Shown here in pieces: positions 17,786-26,148 of a stretch of DNA of 64,000 bases. The notes below the pieces were generated by a model. The model made no database searches. It saw only the letters and a program-made list of their open reading frames with translations, and was not told the DNA's origin. The position numbers were made by a program, and so were the translations under genes. Position 1 is the stretch's first letter, and each line of letters opens with the position of its first letter. This DNA is from an uncultured bacterium. Lineage in GTDB: Bacteria; Calescibacteriota; Calescibacteriia; Calescibacteriales; Calescibacteriaceae. The DNA is taken from contig CALHPK010000001.1 in assembly GCA_938036315.1 (NCBI GenBank), positions 80,109-144,108 on the forward strand, in the 5' to 3' direction.

Positions 17786-18609
17786 ATGAATATATCTGAC
17801 ATACTCAAGCTTACAAAAATAAGGATATCCTTAGCTAACTGTCTATCTGCAATTAGTGGATTCGCCATAGCTGGGGGAGAAGTTATATCTATCAGATCAG
17901 CAATTTTATTTTTAGGGATTTTTTTTTAGCAGGCGGAGCAAGCGCCTTTAACGAAATATTAGAAAAAGAACAAGATAAAATTATGCTCAGAACTATGTCC
18001 AGACCTATCCCAGCTAAAAGTATGTCACTAACACAAGCGTATATTATCACTGCAGTATATACAATTTTGGGGATTGTTCTGTGCTACCAGATTGGGATAT
18101 TGACTGCAATCACTGCTGTTTTAGCACTAGTATTGTATGTTTTTATCTACACTCCGCTAAAAAAAATAACATCGTTTTCTTTATTTGTAGGGGCATTGGT
18201 CGGAGCTTTACCTCCACTTTCAGGCTATGTAGCAGGAAGTAGCGGAATAATAAAAACCGAAGCGATACTTTTGGGAGCATTCCTATATTCCTACCAGATA
18301 CCACATACACTATCTTTGTTCTACATTTTCCGTGACGATTACCTCAGATCTGGATTTAAAAACTTTGCAAGCCTTGAACCAGCAAGACTCAAAAGATTAA
18401 TCATCATATCGCTAATTCCCAACCTGCTTTTCGGTGTGATCCTTATGGCAAAAATAAATTTGGTATTATCTCTTATTCTATCCGGCGGTTCTGTGGTCGC
18501 ATTTGTAAAAGCAAATCACAATATCAAATCATTATTTCATATACTCAATCTCTTTATGGTTTCAACTCTGGCACTGATAATTTTGGATTCAATTTTCACA
18601 AGATATTAG
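17786..18609 (+). pseudogene. ctaB: CtaB/UbiA-type prenyltransferase with a poly-T frameshift
   Basis: Membrane prenyltransferase resembling protoheme IX farnesyltransferase, which makes heme O. Frame 1 starts at ATG 17786 (KLTKIRISLANCLSAISGF) and stops at TAG 17927-17929 inside a 9-T run (17919-17927). The remainder continues one frame away: AGGASAFNE, then DKIMLRTMSRPIP (the second Asp motif), YTPLKK, VGALPPL, and YQIPHTLSLFYIFRDDYLRSGF. A tenth T would restore a continuous chain of about 274 residues, close to normal. A start at ATG 17983 would lack the first catalytic motif. Options are sequencing error, real decay, phase variation or transcriptional slippage. No heme-copper oxidase gene is in the window. 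Confidence 0.85.
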
Positions 18610-18709
18610 CGGAATAAAAGTATGTATTTTTGCAATTTTGCAATACAGACAACAGTAACAAAATTATATACTTATCGTATCATTAGGGTTGATACTGCGC
18701 AGATCGAAA

Positions 18710-19045
18710 ATGAAACTGTATTTAAAAGATCTTGTGAAATATGCTGGGGCCTCTGGGGACTTCAACGAGATACACTACAATTATGAAGTCGCAAAACAGG
18801 CTGGGTTTGAACGCCCAATAGTTCACGGGATGCTAACTATGGCACTGTGTATAAAACGCGCAACAAAAGAAAAGAAAATATCATATAGCCACATAAAAAA
18901 AGTAAAAGCCAAATTTCTGACACCAATACTTGTGGAAGAAGAAATTGAATTCAAAGTTGAAGAGAAAAATCCAAAACTCATATCCGTTTTATGCATAAAA
19001 CAAGATGGTAAAATATCAGCAGAATGCGAAATAGAGCTGAAATAA
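18710..19045 (+). CDS. MaoC-like (R)-specific hydratase-type hot-dog protein
   Basis: Short hot-dog-fold protein of the MaoC/HadB group. KYAGASGDFNEIHYNYEVAKQAGFERPIVHGMLTMA contains the hydratase signature with the catalytic Asp and His of (R)-enoyl-CoA hydratases. Known relatives hydrate enoyl thioesters in fatty acid or polyhydroxyalkanoate metabolism. It is short (111 residues), so it may be one half of a dimeric fold. An alternative TTG start at 18689 would add 7 residues. No Shine-Dalgarno is seen. The nucleoside hydrolase follows after 19 nt. Confidence 0.85.
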   Translation: MKLYLKDLVKYAGASGDFNEIHYNYEVAKQAGFERPIVHGMLTMALCIKRATKEKKISYSHIKKVKAKFLTPILVEEEIEFKVEEKNPKLISVLCIKQDGKISAECEIELK

Positions 19046-19064
19046 CAAAAAATAAAAGACTAAT

Positions 19065-19964
19065 ATGGGAACACTGATCTTCGATTGCGACCCAGGAATA
19101 GATGACGCAATAGCCCTCGGATTATTTTCCGGACTGCTCAAAAAATCTCAATATAGCAACTTTAACGTATATATTGTAGCAACATGGGGAAATGTTCCTC
19201 AGGACAAAACCTTGGTAAATTCCATAATATCAAAAAGCATATTTGAAATCAATTGTAAGATTGCAAAAGGAGAAAGCAAACCCCTGAAAGCGTCCCCCGT
19301 GCATGCCAAAAAAATACACGGTGAAGATGGACTCGGAGGAGCCGCAAAAAAATATATAACCAAGACAAAAATAGAAACCGAAGAGGTTATGGATCTGAAG
19401 GAATTAATCAAAATACTAAATGATAGCAAAGATAAAATTCATATAATAGCAACGGGTCCCCTTTCTTCAACAGCACAAATTATACAAAAACTTGGAGATC
19501 AATTAGAAAGGATAGTGTGGATGGGTGGAAGTTTCTTCCATGATGGGAATTTTACCCCCTACGCTGAATTTAACTCTTACTGTGACCCTGACGCTGTGAA
19601 AGTTCTTTTTGAATTCGCAAAAGAAAAAAAATGTGCTGAAATCGTCCCACTTGATGCCACAGAAAAAACCCAAATGGAAACAGATAAGTTTTTAAAGCTG
19701 ATAGAAGATCAAAATTATAAAGCCTTTATAGAAGATATAACAAAAAACACACGCCTTATCACCCTTCACGATCCACTGGCGGTTTTTACATTCTTTTTCC
19801 CAGAACATACAAAAAAGTTTATAACAGTATCTCATATAGATACAAAAGCGTTCAGAGGTAAAATAAGTTCAATAATAACCCCCACAGGCTTCCTAAAAGT
19901 GGTATATGACTTTGATAGGGAAAAGTTTATAGAAAGTATCAGAATCGCATTCAAAAAAGGTTAA
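19065..19964 (+). CDS. Inosine-uridine preferring nucleoside hydrolase family protein
   Basis: Calcium-dependent hydrolase that splits ribonucleosides into base and ribose in salvage pathways. The N-terminal signature FDCDPGIDDAIALG supplies the Ca2+-binding Asp residues 7, 9, 13 and 14. Further family segments are HGEDGLGG, ATGPLSS, VWMGGSF and EFNSYCDPDAVK, and LHDPLAV near the C-terminus. The length of 299 residues is normal. Specificity for purine or pyrimidine nucleosides cannot be read off. Confidence 0.92.
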   Translation: MGTLIFDCDPGIDDAIALGLFSGLLKKSQYSNFNVYIVATWGNVPQDKTLVNSIISKSIFEINCKIAKGESKPLKASPVHAKKIHGEDGLGGAAKKYITKTKIETEEVMDLKELIKILNDSKDKIHIIATGPLSSTAQIIQKLGDQLERIVWMGGSFFHDGNFTPYAEFNSYCDPDAVKVLFEFAKEKKCAEIVPLDATEKTQMETDKFLKLIEDQNYKAFIEDITKNTRLITLHDPLAVFTFFFPEHTKKFITVSHIDTKAFRGKISSIITPTGFLKVVYDFDREKFIESIRIAFKKG

Positions 19965-19967
19965 GAG

Positions 19968-20336
19968 TCACCCCCTATTTATGACACTCTCTATTTTCTT
20001 TTTAAGAACCTCTGGAGTAAATGGCTTGACTACATATTCAGAAACCCCCAAATTTATTGCCTCTAGAACTTTTTCTTTGGACGTCTCAGCAGTCACCATT
20101 ATAACACGAACACCCTTCAGATCTTGATCTTTTTTCATCTCCTTTAGGACATCAAGCCCGCTCATATTCGGCATATTCCAATCTAATAGCACAACATCAA
20201 ATTTTTTCTGTTTAAGAATTCTCAGAGCTTCGGCTCCGTCAACAGCTTCCTCAACATCATCAAAGCCGATCTTCTTCAGCACACTCTTTAATATCTTCCT
20301 TATAGGCTCATGATCATCTACGACAAGAATCCTCAT
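19968..20336 (-). CDS. Single-domain CheY-like response regulator
   Basis: A stand-alone receiver domain of 122 residues. All switch residues are present: acidic pair Asp7-Asp8, phospho-acceptor Asp52 (LLDWNMP), Thr in VTAETS, and Lys in VVKPFTP. There is no output domain, as in CheY- or DivK-type relay proteins. A strong Shine-Dalgarno GGGGAGGA (20338-20345) precedes the ATG. No histidine kinase or chemotaxis gene is near, so its partner is unknown. It ends 3 bp from the convergent nucleoside hydrolase gene. Confidence 0.92.
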   Translation of the reverse strand: MRILVVDDHEPIRKILKSVLKKIGFDDVEEAVDGAEALRILKQKKFDVVLLDWNMPNMSGLDVLKEMKKDQDLKGVRVIMVTAETSKEKVLEAINLGVSEYVVKPFTPEVLKKKIESVINRG

Positions 20337-20470
20337 ATCCTCCCCTCTGAATAATACTATATCTTGTTAATTTATCAGTCGTCTCATAAAACAAATCTAT
20401 TTATTAATTTATTACTTAATCGACATTTATAAAACAAAGCAAATAAGGTTTATAGGAGACTCCAAAGGGC

Positions 20471-20488
20471 GGAAATTTTAAAATTTCC
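20471..20488. promoter_or_regulatory. Perfect 18-bp palindrome just before ddl
   Basis: GGAAATTTTAAAATTTCC is identical to its reverse complement. It begins within the only Shine-Dalgarno-like sequence (GGGCGG, 20467-20472) and ends 3 nt before the ddl ATG. It could be an operator or an RNA hairpin controlling initiation; in such AT-rich DNA chance is also possible. Confidence 0.5.
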
Positions 20489-20491
20489 ATA

Positions 20492-21472
20492 ATGAAAAGG
20501 TACAGAAACGAGGTCGGAGATCAGGAATTGAAAGAACTGATCGAAAGATATAAGGACATAGCGAGAAAAAACTTCAAGTCAGTCTGCGTCCTGATGGGAG
20601 GAGAATCAGAAGAAAGAGACATATCAATAAAGACAGGAAAAGCAATCTCACAAGCTCTCAAGATGAGAGGATATAAAGCTATCGAGGCTATTTACCCATC
20701 GCCGATCGAAATTATAAAAAATGCAGATGCAGTATTTATAGCATTACATGGGAGATACGGTGAAGATGGTGCATTCCAAGGACTGCTTGAGATCCTTAAA
20801 GTCCCATACACATCTCCAGATCACATCGTTTCAGCCCTTTTTATGGATAAATCTCTTACACGCCTTATAGCACCACATATACTAAAACACCCAAGATACG
20901 AAATTTGCTTCTCCCCAGATGATGCCCTCGAAAAGTCCAAACACTTCGATATCCCCTTTGTTATAAAACCTTCCTTTTCAGGCTCGTCCTTCGGAATAAG
21001 CATTATAAAAAATAAACATGATCTAAAAGACAAAATCAAAACAGCATTCGAATACTCATCACGAGTTATAATAGAAGAATTTCTAGATGGAGCAGAACTT
21101 ACAGTCGCGGTATTTGAATCCAGACCTTTGGGATGCCTTGAAATAAAACCAATACAAGACGAATTTTTTTCATTCTCGGCAAAATATCAAGGAAAAGCCG
21201 AATACATAATCCCACCGACAATCGAAGATTCAGCAGTAGAGGAAGCTCTATACACATCTCAAAAAATATGCGAAATTTTCCACATCAGGGGAGCAGTAAG
21301 AGTAGATTTTAAAATGAAAGGGGACATCATATATTTTCTTGAACTCAATACTATTCCTGGAATGACCGAACACTCACTGTATCCGAAAATAGCAAAGTGG
21401 AGAAATATTGATTTCCCCGACATGGTAGAAGCAATCTTAGGCACAGCATCACTGAAGATAAACGAAAGATAG
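20492..21472 (+). CDS. ddl: D-alanine--D-alanine ligase
   Basis: ATP-grasp enzyme that joins two D-alanines for the peptidoglycan stem peptide. Seen: VCVLMGGESEERDISIKTG (N-terminal substrate segment), ALHGRYGEDGAFQGLLE, PFVIKPSFSGSSFGISI (ATP-binding loop), and the C-terminal VDFKMKGDIIYFLELNTIPGMTEHSLYPK with metal ligands. The length is normal. A palindrome lies at its start. It is a single gene; the mur/fts cluster where ddl often lies is absent. It confirms a peptidoglycan-containing wall. Confidence 0.95.
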   Translation: MKRYRNEVGDQELKELIERYKDIARKNFKSVCVLMGGESEERDISIKTGKAISQALKMRGYKAIEAIYPSPIEIIKNADAVFIALHGRYGEDGAFQGLLEILKVPYTSPDHIVSALFMDKSLTRLIAPHILKHPRYEICFSPDDALEKSKHFDIPFVIKPSFSGSSFGISIIKNKHDLKDKIKTAFEYSSRVIIEEFLDGAELTVAVFESRPLGCLEIKPIQDEFFSFSAKYQGKAEYIIPPTIEDSAVEEALYTSQKICEIFHIRGAVRVDFKMKGDIIYFLELNTIPGMTEHSLYPKIAKWRNIDFPDMVEAILGTASLKINER

Positions 21473-21488
21473 TTATTATTCAGTGGCA

Positions 21489-22400
21489 CTAAATAGACAC
21501 AAGTTTCTTTCTAAACCTATACCTTATTATTGACATAAGTGTGATAAGGATTATTGTCAGTAGAACAAGAACAACTCCAACACCTGCAGCATTGATATGA
21601 AAATCTTTTTGAGGACGTGATACCCAATTGAACATCTGTATGGGCAAAGCAGTAAAGGGAGATAATAGCCACTCAAAGGAGATGAATGGATAATCAGATT
21701 TAAAAGGTGATGGCGGTAGAAAGGCAATAAAAGTTAGTGCCCCGACAGTTATAAGTGGAGCAGTCTCACCTATCGCACGCGTCAGAGCCATTATAAAACC
21801 CGTAATTATCCCACCGAAAGAATAAGGAAGTATATGATGAACCAGAGTTTCAAACTTCGTACTCCCAAGAGAAAAGGCTGCTTCCCTTATGGTATAGGGG
21901 AAAGCGCGAACAGATTCCCTCGTTGTCACAATAACAATAGGAAGAACAAGTACACCCAAAGCTAAACCACCTGTTATAATACTCTCTCCAAATCCGAAAA
22001 CCTGGGCAAAAATACCAACCGCTAAAAGTCCATAAACTATAGATGGAACCGCAGCCAAATTATTTATGTTCACCTCTATAATTTTTGTAATAATATTCTT
22101 TTTAGCATATTCCTCAAGGTATATTCCTGCTAAAACCCCCACGATAAAAGCAAACGGGAGCCCAACAGAAAGGATAAGCAAAGTACCAACCCAGGCAGAC
22201 AAAATACCCGCTTCTGAGGCTCTTCTTGACGGATACGAAAGGAAAAACTCTTTCCTAATTCGTGGAAGCCCATCCCAAAATATATCAACAACAAGAGCAA
22301 CCATAAGAGAAAAAACAACAGCAATAAGTAAAAAAGAGAGAAATATAAAAAGATTCTCCCTAAACCTGAACTTTGTTACCACTGAACTATAATCGATCAT
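21489..22400 (-). CDS. pstA: Phosphate ABC transporter permease PstA
   Basis: Inner-membrane permease of the Pst high-affinity phosphate importer. About six membrane segments; a PSRRASEAGILSAWVGTLLIL stretch typical of PstA; NNLAAVPSIVYGLLAVGIF and the EAA-like loop REAAFSLGSTKFETLVHHILPYSFGG that contacts the ATPase. It starts 6 nt after rimP, so the two are one operon. pstC and pstB are absent; a pstS-like gene lies 24 kb away at 46505. Confidence 0.93.
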   Translation of the reverse strand: MIDYSSVVTKFRFRENLFIFLSFLLIAVVFSLMVALVVDIFWDGLPRIRKEFFLSYPSRRASEAGILSAWVGTLLILSVGLPFAFIVGVLAGIYLEEYAKKNIITKIIEVNINNLAAVPSIVYGLLAVGIFAQVFGFGESIITGGLALGVLVLPIVIVTTRESVRAFPYTIREAAFSLGSTKFETLVHHILPYSFGGIITGFIMALTRAIGETAPLITVGALTFIAFLPPSPFKSDYPFISFEWLLSPFTALPIQMFNWVSRPQKDFHINAAGVGVVLVLLTIILITLMSIIRYRFRKKLVSI

Positions 22401-22406
22401 CTTAAC

Positions 22407-22856
22407 CTACCAAGGGCATAATTTAATCTTTCGTATATCAGTGAGTAAGAAGCCAGAAATTTTTCCGGAAACTTTACTGCCTTCATCCATAAGGAAAACT
22501 TCATCATTAACTTTTCCCATAAGTTTCCCTATAATCTTCCTTCCATCTTTTTTTGTAATCTCAACCTTCATCCCTTTGAATCTCTGGAAATCTTCGTCTG
22601 TCTTAATCTCTCTATCTGCTCCCGGAGATGACACTTCTAAGACGAAACTTTTGTGAATCATAGACTCAAGATGGGGCTCGAGATTACGAGAGACGAATAC
22701 ACAATCATCAATCGATACAAATCTATCATTCCTATCTATAAAAACTCGAATAATCAACCTTTTTCCACTATCTTTGATTTGGATATCGTGGACACTAAAA
22801 CCGCAAGATAATATTTTTCTTTTTATAAAGTCTATAACTTTTGAAAAGTCTTCCAT
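22407..22856 (-). CDS. rimP: Ribosome maturation factor RimP
   Basis: Acts in 30S subunit assembly. LEVSSPGADREIKTDEDFQRFKGMKVEI is the diagnostic segment, followed by the C-terminal SH3-like domain (KIIGKLMGKVNDEVFL). I chose the ATG at 22856 rather than an upstream TTG. The length of 149 residues is normal. The usual rimP-nusA-infB order is absent; here pstA follows after 6 nt. Confidence 0.92.
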   Translation of the reverse strand: MEDFSKVIDFIKRKILSCGFSVHDIQIKDSGKRLIIRVFIDRNDRFVSIDDCVFVSRNLEPHLESMIHKSFVLEVSSPGADREIKTDEDFQRFKGMKVEITKKDGRKIIGKLMGKVNDEVFLMDEGSKVSGKISGFLLTDIRKIKLCPW

Positions 22857-22906
22857 ATGTAGAGGTTGCAAGACTACATTAAACTTTATCTAAACTTCAA
22901 ATGCTT

Positions 22907-23656
22907 TTACATAGCGGTTTCCCCAGGATTTAGGACTATAACTCCTTTTCTGAATTTAGGTGGGAGGTATTTTTTCAGCTCATCTGGAGTTCCCGCAAGA
23001 ACAGGGAACGTTCCATAGTGCATAGGTATTATGAATTTGGGATTCAGAAGTTTTATAGCTTCTGCTGCCTCCCGAGGTCCCATGGTGTAAAATCCCCCTA
23101 TACATATAAGAACAAGATCTGGAGAATAAAGTCGCCTTATCAGTGCCATATCGCCAAAAACCCCTGTGTCACCGGTATGGTAGATCTTAAATTTATTAGG
23201 GAACTCAACAACGAACCCACAAGGATTACCACCCTCCGCCATCCCCCCACCATCTAATATCCCGGAACTGTGAACCGCTGGAACCATCGAAACCTTTATC
23301 CCATCAATATCTACAGTCCCGGATATGTTCATACCAATCACCTGTTCCTCAGGAACACCTTTTGAAACTATGTACCTTGAAACCTCGAAGATAGAAACAA
23401 TTTTGGCTTTCGTTTTTTGAGCAATCTCAGGAGCAGAACCAACATGGTCAAAGTGCCCGTGAGTTATGAGTATCACATCTACTTTCTCTATATTTTTAGC
23501 AGTCTCAGGAGCCTTAGGATTATCTACCCATGGGTCCACAAGCATAATCCTACCATCAGGAGACCTTATGCAGAAAAAAGAGTGACCAAACCAAGTTACC
23601 TCAATACCTTTGAATCTTTTCTTTTCTGATTTCCCAATTTTCTTCCCAGTAGCCAT
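22907..23656 (-). CDS. UPF0173-type metal-dependent hydrolase (metallo-beta-lactamase fold)
   Basis: Metallo-beta-lactamase-fold protein of the UPF0173 group. The metal motif THGHFDH (His66, His68, Asp70, His71), a second His in VPAVHSSG, Asp in YHTGDTGVFGD and the C-terminal PMHYGTFPVL are all present. The 13-residue basic N-terminal extension is unusual. The substrate is unknown for the family. TAAAAT at 23667-23672 lies 10 nt before the ATG and no Shine-Dalgarno is seen. Confidence 0.88.
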   Translation of the reverse strand: MATGKKIGKSEKKRFKGIEVTWFGHSFFCIRSPDGRIMLVDPWVDNPKAPETAKNIEKVDVILITHGHFDHVGSAPEIAQKTKAKIVSIFEVSRYIVSKGVPEEQVIGMNISGTVDIDGIKVSMVPAVHSSGILDGGGMAEGGNPCGFVVEFPNKFKIYHTGDTGVFGDMALIRRLYSPDLVLICIGGFYTMGPREAAEAIKLLNPKFIIPMHYGTFPVLAGTPDELKKYLPPKFRKGVIVLNPGETAM

Positions 23657-23751
23657 AGCACATAAAATTTTAGCGTAAGAGAATAGACTTTGCCTAAATC
23701 AAAAATATTCCAGCAAGGGAAACTTAGCGCGTCTCAGATATGATAAACAAA

Positions 23752-23789
23752 TAAAATGTCTTAAAACAGTTAAAATGTCTTAAAACAGT
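23752..23789. repeat. 19-bp perfect tandem duplication
   Basis: TAAAATGTCTTAAAACAGT occurs at 23752-23770 and again at 23771-23789, followed by a partial third copy (TAAAACAGT from 23792). It lies between two minus-strand genes, close to the end of the alpha/beta hydrolase. Confidence 0.93.
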
Positions 23790-23814
23790 TATAAAACAGT
23801 TTTATAAAATAGTC

Positions 23815-24669
23815 TTACGACCTTAGAAATTGATCAACTTCTCGATTGAAAACTTCATACATTTCAAACATAAAAGCATGAGAACCGCCAGAAACCACCT
23901 TCAGAATAGAATTTTTTATCTTGCTAGCTATAAACTCCGACTTTGATGGAGGAACCATCTTATCTCTATCACCTGTGATAACTAAAGTCTCTGCTCTGAT
24001 CTTAGGTAGATCCTCCTCGGAATTGTGCTCTATAACTGCGTTCAACTGCTTTATGAACCCCTTAACATTGAATCCATCCTTGATATAATCTCGGAAAAAT
24101 TCTAAGATAACTTCAAGATTCTTCTCCGCAAACTCAGGCGTGAATATGTTTCTTGAAAGGAAATTCAAGAGCCTTTCGGGCTCTATATCGATAAGAATAT
24201 TTAGGTAACTCTTTAGAACTTCACTATCTACCCTGTCTATGTCGAGCCCTTTTGTAAATTTCAGCCCTTCCCTGATAAGCTTTTTTTCATTTTCATCAAG
24301 TTTTGCAAGAGAGCAAGCTATAACCAGCTTATCAACCATCTGAGGATACTTAGCGGCAAACTTCTGAAGTATCATTCCCCCCATTGATGCTCCGACAAAG
24401 TTTGCCCTCTCAACACCCTCTTTATACATCACTGCATAAATATCATAAGCCATATCTTGCGTCGAAAAAAAGCTGTCTGGGACTTCGCTCTTCCCAATTC
24501 CCCTGTTATCGATCAGAAAAATTTTATAACTTTCTGCAAAGTGAGGGACTTGAAAAATCCATCCCCTACTACTCATGCCAAGCCCCATGATGAGAAAAAG
24601 GGGAACTCTTCCCTTCCCTACCACCTCATAATATATCTTTACCCCATCAAAAGATACTGCGTAAGGCAT
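23815..24669 (-). CDS. Alpha/beta-fold hydrolase
   Basis: A 284-residue serine hydrolase. Seen: oxyanion segment MGLGMSSRGW, nucleophile Ser95 in GASMGGM, acid in ITGDRDKMVPP and His in SGGSHAFMFE. It resembles the 3-oxoadipate enol-lactonase/esterase branch, but the substrate cannot be assigned. There is no Shine-Dalgarno; TAATAT (24679-24684) sits 9 nt before the ATG. The 166-bp gap to the next upstream gene shows no other feature. Confidence 0.88.
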   Translation of the reverse strand: MPYAVSFDGVKIYYEVVGKGRVPLFLIMGLGMSSRGWIFQVPHFAESYKIFLIDNRGIGKSEVPDSFFSTQDMAYDIYAVMYKEGVERANFVGASMGGMILQKFAAKYPQMVDKLVIACSLAKLDENEKKLIREGLKFTKGLDIDRVDSEVLKSYLNILIDIEPERLLNFLSRNIFTPEFAEKNLEVILEFFRDYIKDGFNVKGFIKQLNAVIEHNSEEDLPKIRAETLVITGDRDKMVPPSKSEFIASKIKNSILKVVSGGSHAFMFEMYEVFNREVDQFLRS

Positions 24670-24835
24670 AACAAAACTATATTAATCTTAATCTCGATAA
24701 AAAATTTTAGATGATTTTACAAATTCGCTACACTCTGATAGGATTAATCTTGCACAAGAACAAGAATCAGAAAACAGCAAAGATAAACAAAAAAAAAGAT
24801 AATAACTATAAAGCAAATCAAATATGGAATTTATG

Positions 24836-26104
24836 TTACGGGATGTATATCTCACGCTCTCTCTCATTGTATTCGAAAATTTCAGCAAATCTTCCCCAGG
24901 TTATGATAGTATCAAGTTGCCTTTTTGCCTCCGATGGAGAAAAATGTTCCTTCAAAATATCGTAAAACATATCCGCCTTGATTTTCTTTTCTCTTCTGAT
25001 ACTGAGAATATCTATTATTTCTTTTACAATAGGAACATTTTCCATAAGTAGTTCCTTGAAGATTTCTTTTTGCCTGAGCTGATCTAATTCTGAAAAAAGT
25101 TTCCCGCGTTCGGTAAGTATAATATCTCCCTCCCTCATCTGGATAAGTTTAAGTATTTGCGCAGCTTCAAGAATCGGATAAAGATCATCAACATCGAGCA
25201 TAAAATTTTGAGATATCTCAAAAAGATCTATTCTCTGTCTGTCATGCATGATATCTCTGAGAATATCTAAAAGACCAATAATGCTGTTTGGTGAAACATG
25301 AGGAAGCCTTATATATTTAACCTTCTTCACCTGGGGAACTTGAGCTATATTCTCAGAAATCATCGTGTGAATCTTATCGATGAGTCCCTGTAGAGATTTT
25401 AAATTTCTCGGATATGAAAGTTCTAATGGTAAATCTGAAATCACCTTTCCTCCTTTGCCCAAAATTATAATCCTATTAGCCATAAGCAGAGCCTCTTCGA
25501 TATTGTGAGTTACCATAAAGCAAACCTTCACATTAATCTTTCCAGACAATAGCATTTCCAAAAAATCTCTTCTGACCGCCTCTGCTGTGAGGAAATCAAG
25601 GTTCGAAAATGGTTCATCCATAAAGAGAACTTCTGGATCCGACGCTATAGCTCTTGCTATACCGACTCTTTGCTTCATTCCTCCGGAAAGCTCCTTAGGG
25701 TAGGCACTTTCAAAGCCGTCAAGACCGACCATATCTATAACCTCAGTGGCTTTTTTTATTCTCGCATTCTCATCCAGATTTTTGTCAACCGAAAGTAGGA
25801 CGTTCTCAAGTACAGAAAGCCAGGGGAGTAAAGCAAAACTCTGAAAAACGAATCCTATTTTTGGCCTTACTTCCTCGAGTTTTCTACCTTTGTAAAAGAC
25901 CTCCCCAGAAGTTGGGGGTTCTAATCCGCTTAGGATTCTCAGAAGTGTTGATTTTCCAACACCCGACTGGCCAAGCATAACTGCAAAATCCCCTTGAAAA
26001 ATTGCAAGATCAAGCGGAGGGATCACCTCTATGTATGATGAGTCCCTAACAAATCCCTTGGTCACCCTTTTTGCCTCTATTATAACCTCTTTCATATTCT
26101 TCAT
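24836..26104 (-). CDS. NitT/TauT-type ABC transporter ATPase with AAA-associated C-terminal domain
   Basis: ATPase subunit of a nitrate/sulfonate/taurine-type importer. Seen: Walker A GQSGVGKST, Q-loop VFQSFALLPW, signature LSGGMKQR, Walker B VLFMDEPFSNLD and switch His in VTHNIEE. About 160 extra residues follow, matching the AAA-associated C-terminal domain found in some of these ATPases (ILTERGKLF, ADMFYDILKEHF). The matching permease and binding protein are not in the window. Start choice is uncertain: GTG 26125, ATG 26104 or ATG 26095. It follows the cyclodeaminase-like gene closely. Confidence 0.87.
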   Translation of the reverse strand: MKNMKEVIIEAKRVTKGFVRDSSYIEVIPPLDLAIFQGDFAVMLGQSGVGKSTLLRILSGLEPPTSGEVFYKGRKLEEVRPKIGFVFQSFALLPWLSVLENVLLSVDKNLDENARIKKATEVIDMVGLDGFESAYPKELSGGMKQRVGIARAIASDPEVLFMDEPFSNLDFLTAEAVRRDFLEMLLSGKINVKVCFMVTHNIEEALLMANRIIILGKGGKVISDLPLELSYPRNLKSLQGLIDKIHTMISENIAQVPQVKKVKYIRLPHVSPNSIIGLLDILRDIMHDRQRIDLFEISQNFMLDVDDLYPILEAAQILKLIQMREGDIILTERGKLFSELDQLRQKEIFKELLMENVPIVKEIIDILSIRREKKIKADMFYDILKEHFSPSEAKRQLDTIITWGRFAEIFEYNEREREIYIP

Positions 26105-26148
26105 ATTGTGCTCAGCACCTACCACAGTTCCTCAATATTCAGAAAAAA

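Noticed and set aside
24384..24965. Overlapping plus-strand ORFs opposite the alpha/beta hydrolase and the downstream gap
   Set aside because: They lie over or next to convincing minus-strand genes and have no protein-like features.
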